This document shows positions 6,260-14,100 of a stretch of DNA of 14,617 nucleotides, in pieces. This DNA is from an uncultured Eubacteriales bacterium (lineage in GTDB: Bacteria; Bacillota; Clostridia; Christensenellales; Borkfalkiaceae). The notes below the pieces were generated by a model. It saw nothing but the letters and a program-made list of their open reading frames with translations, searched no databases and was not told where the DNA came from. The DNA is taken from the NCBI GenBank assembly GCA_902767455.1, contig CACXHH010000094.1:1-14617 (forward strand), read 5' to 3'. The number at the start of each line of letters is the position of its first letter. The stretch's first letter is position 1. A program made the position numbers and the translations under genes.

Positions 6260-9133
6260 TCAGTCTTGTTTTTTCTTACGGGCTACGAACAAGCCTGCAA
6301 GAGCGGTGGCGATGAAGCCGAGAGCGGCAGCGCCCGTGCCGATAGCGCCTTCGCAACCTTTAGCGGGGATCTCGCGTTCTTCGGTGTGTTCCGGATCGTT
6401 ATTGCAGGTACGCGTCTGGATGCCGGTGCCTTCCCAAGTGGATTTCTTGGTGGTCTTCCATTCACCCCAGTCGTGCGTGAGAGCGGGAGCGGTTACCGTC
6501 TTGACGTCGGTATACTCGGTTCCGTCAACGGTAAGGGTGGCGGTGAATACCGCAAGACCGGTCACTTCGCAAGATACGGCGGTAACGTCTACTTTAACGG
6601 TAAGGTCGAAGCTTACTCCGTCGTACTGACTGAGCCCGTTGGTGTAAACGTAAGTATTCGTTTCGGCGCAAGCGGCGGCGCTCTTGTAGTTGGCGATCGT
6701 GGTGGTAAAGCTGCGGGTATGTTCTTCGTTTCTCGCGCAGGTGACGGTGACGGTCACGGAAGAATAATCTTCAGCCCAATCCCAATCGACTTTCGTCCAC
6801 TGATGTCCGAGAGCTTCGATTTGAGTTTCGGCTTCGGTCATTTCTTCGGTAGCTTCTTCGTCCTTGAAGTATTTATCGCAAGTCGAGCAGAAGTAGTAAG
6901 CAACGTTGCCTTTGGTTTCGCAATCGGTAGCGGTCGCGGCGTGGAAGGTAAGCTTGTGCCCCAAAGCGGCAACTACCGTGAAGGAAAGTTCGATCTCCGT
7001 CTTGCCGGCGGCGTCGGCGTAATGCTTTCCGCATTCGGAGCAGGTGTAGTAAGCGATGTTGCCCGCGGTGGTGCAGGTAGCAGCCTTTGCGTCCGTCTTG
7101 GTAAGCTTTTGTTCGTGACCTTCTATGGTCTTTCTTGCGTAATTATAAGTAACTTCTTCGTAAGTTGCGGTAGCTTCGTAATAACCGTCGAATCCGCAGC
7201 CGGCGGGTTGCATGGTAACGGTAGCGGCAACTTCCTGAACGTGCTGTTCGTCGTTTTCGCAGACGAGCTTTAAGGTAGCTTCGGTGTGAGCTTCGTTCCA
7301 TACCCACTCGCTTTCCTTCCACTTATGACCGAGAGCGTTGACGGTAACTTCCTTCGTGTCGGTATATTCTTTTTCTTCGAAAGTTACGGTAGCAGTGTAG
7401 ACGGTCTTGCCCGCTTCGGTGCAGGTAGCGGGAGTAGTTTGAGCGGTAGCCGTAACGGTCTTAGTTTCAACGTGCGTTTCGTCGCGTTCGCAGACGAAGG
7501 TAGCGGTAGCGGTTACGGTACCGCCTTCGGCGGTATCCCATACCCAGCTCGGTTCGCTCCATTTGTGGCCGAGAGCGTTGACGGTAACTTCCTTCGTTTC
7601 GGTATATTCTTTTTCTTCGAAAGTTACGGTAGCCGTGTAAACGATCTTGCCCGCATCGGCGCAGACGGCGTCGGTCGTTTCGGAAGTCACAACGGCGTCT
7701 ACGGTTTGAACGTGTTCTTCGTCGTTAGCGCAGGTGAACTTAACGGAAGCGGTGTAGCCCATTTCGGTCGCGGTCCAGGTAAACTCGTTCGTCCAATCGT
7801 GACCGAGAGCGTCGATAGTAACTTCGTTCGTTCCCGTATATTCTTTTTCTTCAAAAGTCACGGTAGCCGTGTAAACGTACTTGCCCTTTTCGGTGCAGGT
7901 AGCGGGAGTCGTTACGACTTGCGCGGTGGCAGTTCTGGTTTCAACGTGAGTATTGTCGTTAGCGCAAATGAAGGTAGCGGTAGCGAGAATGGATTCGTCT
8001 TCCTGAGTTTCCCACGTCCAGCTCGGTTCGCTCCAATCGTGATCGGTAGGATTGATCTCGACTTCGGTAGTCGCCGTGTATTTCTTTTCGTAGAAAGTTA
8101 CCGTAACGGTATAGACGGTCTTGCCCTTTTCGGTGCAAGTAGCGGGGGTAGTCTGAGAAGTCGCCGTGGCGGAAGCAGATTCAACGTGCGTTTCGTCGTT
8201 AGCGCAAATAAATGTCGCCGTTCCGAGAACGGTACCGTCGTCCTGAATACCCCACGTCCAGCTCGGTTCGCCCCATTCGTGACCGAAAGCATCGATGATA
8301 AATTCGTTGGTTTCCGAATAATCTTTTCCGTTGAAGTTTACGTTTGCGACGTAAGTGGTCTTGCCTGCGGTGGTGCAGGTGGCGGCAACCGTGGTATCCG
8401 TTACGGTAGCTTCGACGTTCTGAACGTGAGTATGGTCGTTACCGCACATAAAAGAAGCGGTAGCGTTATAACCGGTTTCGGTTTTCGTCCATAACCACAT
8501 ATGGGAGTTCCAATTATGACCTGTTGCGGGGATAGCGACTTCTTTGCTTTCCGACTGACCGGCGTAAGTCGCGGTATATCTCGCAAGACCTTCTTCTTCG
8601 CAGCCTGCCGCTTCGATCGTTTCGGAAGTCATCGTCGCGTCGAACTCGGCTTCGGGTTCGGGGCAGTTTTCGTTCGCGCAATGGCAAACCGCCTTGGCGG
8701 TATTGTCTTCAGACCATACGAACTCAACGAGCTGATAGTTATGACCGGCTTTAAGAACTATGGTATGATCTTCCCGGTGCCCGTCGTAGGAAGCGGTATA
8801 AACGACGGAACCGTCCGTCGTGCATGTCGCGGGAGTGGTCACCGGATCGGAAACGGTCGCTTCGTATTCCATATCCGCGCCGTCGCAGTCTTCGTGGTGA
8901 CATGAATAAATAGCGTTTACGACGCCGAACTCTTCGAATTCGCTCCAGTCAAAAGAGACGAACTCGTAATTATGCGTGTGTTCTTCTTCCTGACCATCGC
9001 CTTGTTCGATAGGATCAACATCGTCCGCGTAAGCTTTGCTTACAGTGAGCGTTGAGAAAGCGGCGAAGGCAAATATCGCCACCAACGCGAGCAAAAGAAC
9101 GAGAACTTTTCTTGCGTTAATTTTCGTTTGCAT
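6260..9133 (-). CDS. Secreted Cys/His repeat surface protein with a KGC-type C-terminal anchor
   Basis: I do not recognise a named function; this is a predicted 957-residue surface protein. A signal peptide (MQTKINARKV, hydrophobic 11-30, likely cleavage after SKAYA, 32-36) is followed by an acidic linker. Residues about 55-671 are tandem modules of 70-80 residues with the pattern GHxW, WxW, Cys-x3-Asp... x-His-Val, ATC-x3-GK-x2-Y, K-x-Y. Two shorter CxxC modules follow (CSECGKHY about 698-705; CSTCDKYF about 749-756), then two diverged modules. The tail KGCEGAIGTG (926-935) leads into a hydrophobic helix and ARKKKQD, a likely membrane or wall sorting signal without LPXTG. The protein is rich in Thr, Glu and Ala. 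The start has GGAG with 6-base spacing. It stands alone between its own strong promoter and terminator. Role in adhesion or as a surface layer is only inferred. Confidence 0.85.
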   Translation of the reverse strand: MQTKINARKVLVLLLALVAIFAFAAFSTLTVSKAYADDVDPIEQGDGQEEEHTHNYEFVSFDWSEFEEFGVVNAIYSCHHEDCDGADMEYEATVSDPVTTPATCTTDGSVVYTASYDGHREDHTIVLKAGHNYQLVEFVWSEDNTAKAVCHCANENCPEPEAEFDATMTSETIEAAGCEEEGLARYTATYAGQSESKEVAIPATGHNWNSHMWLWTKTETGYNATASFMCGNDHTHVQNVEATVTDTTVAATCTTAGKTTYVANVNFNGKDYSETNEFIIDAFGHEWGEPSWTWGIQDDGTVLGTATFICANDETHVESASATATSQTTPATCTEKGKTVYTVTVTFYEKKYTATTEVEINPTDHDWSEPSWTWETQEDESILATATFICANDNTHVETRTATAQVVTTPATCTEKGKYVYTATVTFEEKEYTGTNEVTIDALGHDWTNEFTWTATEMGYTASVKFTCANDEEHVQTVDAVVTSETTDAVCADAGKIVYTATVTFEEKEYTETKEVTVNALGHKWSEPSWVWDTAEGGTVTATATFVCERDETHVETKTVTATAQTTPATCTEAGKTVYTATVTFEEKEYTDTKEVTVNALGHKWKESEWVWNEAHTEATLKLVCENDEQHVQEVAATVTMQPAGCGFDGYYEATATYEEVTYNYARKTIEGHEQKLTKTDAKAATCTTAGNIAYYTCSECGKHYADAAGKTEIELSFTVVAALGHKLTFHAATATDCETKGNVAYYFCSTCDKYFKDEEATEEMTEAETQIEALGHQWTKVDWDWAEDYSSVTVTVTCARNEEHTRSFTTTIANYKSAAACAETNTYVYTNGLSQYDGVSFDLTVKVDVTAVSCEVTGLAVFTATLTVDGTEYTDVKTVTAPALTHDWGEWKTTKKSTWEGTGIQTRTCNNDPEHTEEREIPAKGCEGAIGTGAAALGFIATALAGLFVARKKKQD
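7329..7634. repeat. Nearly identical 80-codon repeat copies at DNA level
   Basis: Within the 957-residue protein gene, 7329-7394 and 7569-7634 lie exactly 240 bases apart and differ at only two positions (7358 and 7394) of 66. They encode the same K-E-V-T-V-N-A-L-G-H-K-W segment and the preceding EEKEYT strand. Other modules are clearly more diverged, so this pair marks a recent duplication or gene-conversion event in the array. Confidence 0.85.
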
Positions 9134-9196
9134 AAAAAACTCCTTTTATAACGCCGCGGCTTTTAAGAGTAAGAGTGCGCCATGACGTTTTTTATT

Positions 9197-9225
9197 ATTA
9201 TAATTTATGAAAAGTTTGTTGTCAA
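9197..9225 (-). promoter_or_regulatory. Perfect-consensus promoter of the repeat surface protein gene
   Basis: On the minus strand TTGACA (9220-9225) and TATAAT (9197-9202) are both exact and separated by exactly 17 bases, with AT-rich flanks. Transcription should start near 9190, giving a leader of about 57 bases with a GGAG site. Full consensus suggests strong, constitutive expression unless a repressor acts on it. Confidence 0.9.
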
Positions 9226-9317
9226 GAGTTTTTTTTATTTTTATTTTCGATTTATGGTTTATTAGCGGATTTACGTTCGACAAAGCGCTTTAAAACCCGA
9301 AAAAAACCATCTTATCG

Positions 9318-9348
9318 CTCACCGTCCAAAAAAAACGGTGAGTTTTTT
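9318..9348 (+). terminator. Orphan intrinsic terminator on the plus strand
   Basis: CTCACCGT (9318-9325) pairs fully with ACGGTGAG (9335-9342) around a loop of CC plus seven A, and six T follow at once (9343-9348). The form is a textbook rho-independent terminator, but no plus-strand gene ends here. It sits just before the -35 box of the acyltransferase promoter. Confidence 0.75.
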
Positions 9349-9359
9349 CGCTTAAGCTA

Positions 9360-9388
9360 TTGCATTTATCCGCACATTTTGATATAAT
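9360..9388 (+). promoter_or_regulatory. Probable promoter of the PlsC-like acyltransferase gene
   Basis: A perfect -10 box TATAAT (9383-9388) is preceded, 17 bases upstream, by a weak -35 box TTGCAT (9360-9365, 3 of 6). Transcription would start near 9395 and leave a leader of about 60 bases. The gene's ribosome-binding site is weak (AAAAGA, about 9443-9448), suggesting modest expression. Confidence 0.65.
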
Positions 9389-9454
9389 CGTATAAAAATT
9401 ACGCAACGGGTTCGCCGCGCCGACCTTACGCCGACGACGAACAAAAGACGCAAT

Positions 9455-10720
9455 ATGAGCCTTAACAACACTAAAGACAGAGATATATCGGTAAAATTCG
9501 ATATGGCGCGCCCGCCCAAAAAGCAGGCGTGGTACTTAAAACCGCTCGCCTGGGCGCTGTGCCTTCCCGAGCTTATCGCGAGAAAATCAAAAGTCGTCAA
9601 ACGCAACGTCGAAGGGCTTAAACCGCCCTATCTCCTTCTTTGCACGCACGCGGCGTTTCTCGACTTTAAAGTCGCGACCAAAGCCATCTTCCCGCACGGA
9701 GCGACTTACGTCGTCGCCATCGACGGATTTATCGGCAGAGAAGGGATAATGCGAAACGTCGGTTGCATAGCTACGCGCAAGTTCGTAAACGACGTTCAGC
9801 TCGTTAAAAATCTCGTCTATTCGGTAAGAAGGCTCAAACAGACGGTGGCAATTTATCCCGAAGCGCGTTATTCGATAAGCGGCACCACGGCGCTTTTACC
9901 GCCGAGTTTAGGTAAGCTCGCCAAGCTTCTCGCCGTACCCGTGGTCGTTTTAAACACGCACGGGCATTATATGAACAGCTCCGTATGGAATTTAAAATCC
10001 AAAAAGCTACCCGTAGAAGCCGAGTTCACGCAGATACTTACCAAAGAGCAGGTCGACAAACTCGATTATAAGGAGATCAACACGCGGATACGCGAAGCTT
10101 TTTCTTACGACGATTTCAAATGGCTCAAAGAAAAAGGGTATCTTATCAAGGATAAAAACCGCGCCCGCGGGCTTGAAAAAGTGCTGTATAAGTGCCCCGC
10201 CTGCGGCGTTGAACACGAGATGCGCTCCGATGGCTTTAAGCTTGTTTGCGGCGCCTGCGGAAAGACTTACGAATTTTGCGAAAACGGGGCTATAAGCGCG
10301 TTAAACGGCAAAACCGAGTTCGTTCACGTTCCCGACTGGTACGAGTGGGAACGGCAATGCGTTAAGGCGGAAATACTCAACGGAACGTATAAAATCGAGG
10401 ACGACGTCGACGTCGACAGCCTGCCCAACAGCAAAGGGTTTATCAATATGGGCAAAGGGCATTTCGTACACGACCAAAACGGGCTGAAAGTTACGTTTTC
10501 GGAAAACGAAACGCCCAAGACCTTTACCAAGGCGGTGGAAGAAAATTATTCGTGCCATATCGAGTTCGACTATAACGACAAGGGCGACGCCGTGTCCTTT
10601 TCCAAGGGTGACGACACGTATTATTTCTATTTTGAAAATCTGAAAAACGTAATAGTCAAAATACACTTCGCCGTTGAAGAACTGTTCAAGCTGAAAGTGG
10701 AAGACTATACGAAGAATTAA
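9455..10720 (+). CDS. PlsC-like lysophospholipid acyltransferase with a C-terminal zinc ribbon
   Basis: This membrane-associated enzyme of 421 residues probably acylates a lysophospholipid such as 1-acyl-glycerol-3-phosphate. The acyltransferase half has CTHAAFLDF (63-71), which carries the His65-x4-Asp70 catalytic motif; GREGIMRNVG (94-103); IYPEARYS (133-140), corresponding to the usual PEGTRS block with Gly-Thr replaced by Ala-Arg; and VPVVVLNTHGHYM (161-173). Residues 247-268 hold CPAC and CGAC pairs (Cys247, 250, 265, 268), a four-cysteine zinc ribbon absent from ordinary PlsC. About 140 further residues of unrecognised fold follow. The chosen start gives the full N-terminus; Met17 is a possible later start. 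The gene has its own promoter and terminator. The true acceptor lipid and the reason for the zinc ribbon are unknown. Confidence 0.85.
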   Translation: MSLNNTKDRDISVKFDMARPPKKQAWYLKPLAWALCLPELIARKSKVVKRNVEGLKPPYLLLCTHAAFLDFKVATKAIFPHGATYVVAIDGFIGREGIMRNVGCIATRKFVNDVQLVKNLVYSVRRLKQTVAIYPEARYSISGTTALLPPSLGKLAKLLAVPVVVLNTHGHYMNSSVWNLKSKKLPVEAEFTQILTKEQVDKLDYKEINTRIREAFSYDDFKWLKEKGYLIKDKNRARGLEKVLYKCPACGVEHEMRSDGFKLVCGACGKTYEFCENGAISALNGKTEFVHVPDWYEWERQCVKAEILNGTYKIEDDVDVDSLPNSKGFINMGKGHFVHDQNGLKVTFSENETPKTFTKAVEENYSCHIEFDYNDKGDAVSFSKGDDTYYFYFENLKNVIVKIHFAVEELFKLKVEDYTKN

Positions 10721-10747
10721 AAATGAATAATTAGCGAGCGTGAATAG

Positions 10748-10792
10748 TTTATTAACACTTTTTCTTGGCGAAGAAAAAACGTTAATAAAAAT
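10748..10792. repeat. Long AT-rich hairpin, copy B of the shared element
   Basis: Two 19-base arms (10748-10766 and 10771-10789) around GGCG pair at 17 of 19 positions. The right arm region, AAGAAAAAACGTTAATAAAAAT (10771-10792), repeats the sequence at 6176-6198 with one A fewer. It begins 27 bases after the acyltransferase stop codon and leads straight into a second, GC-containing hairpin, the same order of parts as in copy A. Copy A keeps only the inner part of the long hairpin. Confidence 0.75.
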
Positions 10793-10835
10793 CGTCGTCG
10801 AGTTGATTTTTCGTCAACTCCCCGACGATTTTTTT
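10791..10835 (+). terminator. Intrinsic terminator of the acyltransferase gene
   Basis: ATCGTCG (10791-10797) pairs with CGACGAT (10823-10829), and inside it GAGTTGA (10800-10806) pairs with TCAACTC (10814-10820), with 2-base internal bulges. A run of seven T follows (10829-10835), and five A precede the stem, so the structure could work in both directions. Confidence 0.88.
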
Positions 10836-10917
10836 ATTCGTCTTTCGGAACGGGAAAAACGACGGAAGTTAAATTTTTTACAGCAATTTTTGGGATATGT
10901 TTTTCCATTTTTAGGTA

Positions 10918-10946
10918 TTGACACGAACGTGGGCGTGTGATAAAGT
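10918..10946 (+). promoter_or_regulatory. Probable promoter of the LamG/InlB surface protein operon
   Basis: A perfect TTGACA (10918-10923) is followed after 17 bases by TAAAGT (10941-10946, 4 of 6). Transcription would start near 10953, leaving an unusually long leader of about 190 bases before the ATG at 11143. Confidence 0.65.
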
Positions 10947-10952
10947 ATAAGA

Positions 10953-11142
10953 GTATCATATTCTATCAATAGTTTTTTTGAAAGCCGATAAAAAGGCACC
11001 CTAAAAAGGCTTATTATCCGACAATTTTTTATGTTAAGTTGATATATTCTACGCCTTTTTAAGGAAATCATTGATAAGGTATGTTAGTTTTATTAAATAA
11101 TATTATCGCGCGTTACGCGACGATGAACAAAAAGGAGCTACA
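10953..11142 (+). other. Long 5' leader with competing inverted repeats
   Basis: The predicted leader carries AAAAAGGC twice (10990-10997 and 11003-11010) and its exact complement GCCTTTTT once (11053-11060), so either copy could pair with it. AAGCC (10982-10986) can also pair with GGCTT (11008-11012). A small TCGCG/CGCGA stem (11106-11120) stands just upstream of the AAGGAG ribosome-binding site (11132-11137). I cannot assign it to a known riboswitch family. Confidence 0.4.
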
Positions 11143-14100
11143 ATGAAGATCCGTAAAAAAGCAATTATATTCGGGCTTATCGCGGCTGTTTTCGCGCTTT
11201 CGCTCGGAAGCGTTACGGTTTTTGCCGACGTTTCCGCAAGCAGGACGCCCGCGGTCGAGCTTACGTACTCGAACGGAACGTTTTCGGCGACCAACGGTTT
11301 TACCGCTTCCGTAACGGGAAGCGGCGTAACGCCGTCGAACGCAATGGAGAACGCCTTTCGTCTCGATAAAACTTCGTACGTAACCGTCACGGCGCCCGCC
11401 GACAAGTCGTTCACGACCGAAGGTCAGGGGCTTACGCTCGTTTACAGGCATAAGAGTTCGACCAACGTAAATCAGGTCGAAGACGGCGGCACCGAGTCTA
11501 TGGATCAGCTGTTCTCGGTGGAAGCTTCCGACGGCAGAGCGGCGTATATCTGCATGAGCGGATTATATTACCGCTCGGCTAAAGGAACGGTCACGGCAAC
11601 GCAGGCAGGTTCTAATAAATTCAATCTTTTGACAACCTTGGAAAAGGACGTTGCGATCAGCATACCCGCAGACGGGAGCGGCGTTAAATTCTTCGTTTCG
11701 GGTATGGGCGCAGACGGCGAAGCGCTTTACAACTTCACGAAAGATGTTTCGGTAAACGTGGCGAAGCTGTTTATCGAAGTCGCGCAAACTAAAGGTTCGT
11801 CTATCTCTATCCATAAAGGCGATGCTAAAAAGACCGACTATATGACCGATACGATAATTTTGAGCGACGTCGCCTTCTACGGCAAACAATTTGAAAAAGA
11901 CGACGCTTGCGACCTTTTTATCGAAAGAGCGGGCAAAAGAACGTTTAAAGAAAAATTCGATCTCGTATACGCAAACGGCGAGCTTTCCGTAAACAAGGAA
12001 GACTACGGCGTGGAAGTCGTCGGAACGGGTTTGGTCGCCGATTCCGAAAACACCAAGGCGTTCAGGTTCAACGACACGACCACGCATCTCGTGGTTTCGG
12101 CGCAAAACGGTAAAAAACTTTCGGAAAGCGGGGCTATGACTCTCGTTATGACCGAAAGAGTGACTTCGGCGTCGACCGCGGGCGCATTCGAGCATCTCTT
12201 GTCGGTCGTCGACGACGAAGGTCAGAGCGCCAACGTATGTTTAGGCAGGCTGTATCTTAAAATAGACGGCGCAAACGCTTACACCGATACAGAAAATCTC
12301 AACGCGATGAAGTCGGAGACCGAACAGCTCGTGATCGTCTCTATCGATCCCGCGGGCACTATTTCCGTTTACGTCAACGGCTATCTCGTTCACCACTATT
12401 TCATCTCTTCGGAAACGAAGTCGGCTAACGCCGTATTCGCCACGCAGCTTTTCGGCTCGCGACTGAGCATGGAAAACGGTTCGTTCATCATAAGAAATCC
12501 GAATATCGGCAACGATTCTTACAACAAGAACGTTCTGTGCCTGTCCGACGTTAAATTCTTCGATCGCGCCATGTCGCCCGACGACGTCTTCTACTATTAT
12601 CGCACTACGACAGCGCCCGTCGGCGTGGAAGCGCTCGACGAAAGCGACTATACTTCCCTTATTTACGGCGGCGTAAGAAAAGTAAGCGACAACTTTATTC
12701 ACGGAGCGTTCGCCTTCACCGACCAAACGGGTTACGTTGCCGTTTCCGCCGACGGGGAAGCTTCCCTGACCGAAAACGGCGAAGGCATTTCCTTCCACTT
12801 CAAACAGCGTTCGACTACTGACGTGAACGTCGACGACGAGAACGAAGCCGCCGCAACTTTAAACGCCACCAACGCTGACGAAGCCTTCGTTTCGACCGAG
12901 AAAAATACCGAAAACGGGCTTATAGGCGCGTATATATGCGCGGGAAGCGTTGCCTATCGCGGAGCGGACGGGCTAAAAAGAGTCGTCGCCAAAAGCCCGA
13001 CGGCGCTTCTTACAACCGATTGGAAGACGGTAAGCGTCGTAGTCAATAAGATCGTTCGCACGATAGACGTTTACGTCGACGGCAAAAAGATACAAACTTA
13101 CGACGACGAAAGCGGAGTCGTATCGGATATAGTCGACCTTTTCAGCCAAACGGCTGAAAGAAGCGGCGGAACGATTTATATAAGGAAATCGGCTGAAACG
13201 ACCGACAACACCGCAACCATGGCGCTCGGCGGCTTCACGATAGCAGAAGGCGGACTGACGAGCGACCAAGTAGCGTCTTACGTCGACGATCTCGCCGGGA
13301 TAATTTCCGTCAAAGTCGTATGCGATAAGACGGAAGATACGGTCGAACTTTTCGGCGAGAGCGGAACGCCTATCCCCGCGCCTTCTAAAACGATCGAAGG
13401 TTACGAATTCGCAGGCTACTATCTCGACGAAGAATTCGTTACTCCGCTTGAAGAAAACGCGACGTTCTCCTTGACTTTACCCGTTATTTACGCCAGATAT
13501 TCGCCCGTCGAATACACCGTCACCTACCACTTGAACGGCGGAGAACAAAACGACGAAAACCCCGCAACTTACAACGTAGAAACGGGAGCCGTGTTCCTTG
13601 CCGCTCAAAAGCAAGGCTACGACTTTATCGGTTGGTACAAAACCGAAGACTTCGTAAACCACGTCACCAAGTTTATCCCGGGAACAAGGGGTGACGTCGA
13701 ACTCTACGCGAAATACAGTCTGAAAAAATACAAGATAACTTACGCTCTCGACGGCGGTCTTATGACGGAAGATTCCGTTCCTACTTCGTACACCGTGGAA
13801 AGCCAAGGCTTTACTTTAGCCGACGCCTGGAAGCCGCATTACGACTTTATCGGTTGGTTTACAGACGAACAAAAGACGACGCCGTTCACGTCTTTCGATA
13901 CTTCAATCGCAAAAGACGTTACGATATACGCCGCGTTTTCGCCCGTCGTCTATTCGATAGACTACGAGCTTAACGGCGGCTTCTTTGAAGGAAGAACGCA
14001 TATCACCTACACCGTCGAAGACGCGATAACGCTTCCCGCGGCGACCAAAGACGGTTACGATTTCGACGGTTGGTACACCGACGAACAGCTCACGCAAAAG

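Larger units (their letters stand above)
9134..9454. other. Divergent intergenic region
   Basis: These 321 bases separate the minus-strand repeat-protein gene from the plus-strand acyltransferase gene. From left to right they hold the ribosome-binding site (9140-9147) and consensus promoter (9197-9225) of the minus-strand gene, an AT-rich stretch without recognisable features (about 9226-9300), an orphan plus-strand terminator (9318-9348), and the promoter (9360-9388) and leader of the acyltransferase gene. No small protein gene with a convincing ribosome-binding site is seen. Confidence 0.7.

Noticed and set aside
6266..8494. Long open frames on the plus strand opposite the 957-residue protein gene (6266-7273 and 7286-8494).
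   Set aside because: They are repetitive mirror images of the repeat array, without ribosome-binding sites or recognisable domains. The minus-strand frame has a signal peptide, promoter, terminator and clear modules.
7300..8500. Possible CRISPR array, because of regularly spaced similar segments.
   Set aside because: The period is about 240 bases, the similarity is coding and diverges by codon, and there are no short repeats with unique spacers or cas genes.
10740..11071. Small frames 10740-10940 (plus) and 10814-11071 (minus) between the acyltransferase and adhesin genes.
   Set aside because: They run through the hairpins and promoter, lack ribosome-binding sites and have no recognisable protein features.
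10953..11142. c-di-GMP riboswitch before the adhesin gene, common in Clostridia.
   Set aside because: I find neither the conserved core of class I nor a convincing class II core; only generic alternative pairing is supported.
11563..12798. Antisense frames opposite the LamG/InlB protein (11563-12195 and 12241-12798).
   Set aside because: No ribosome-binding site, no family resemblance, and low-complexity composition expected from the strongly biased codons of the real gene.
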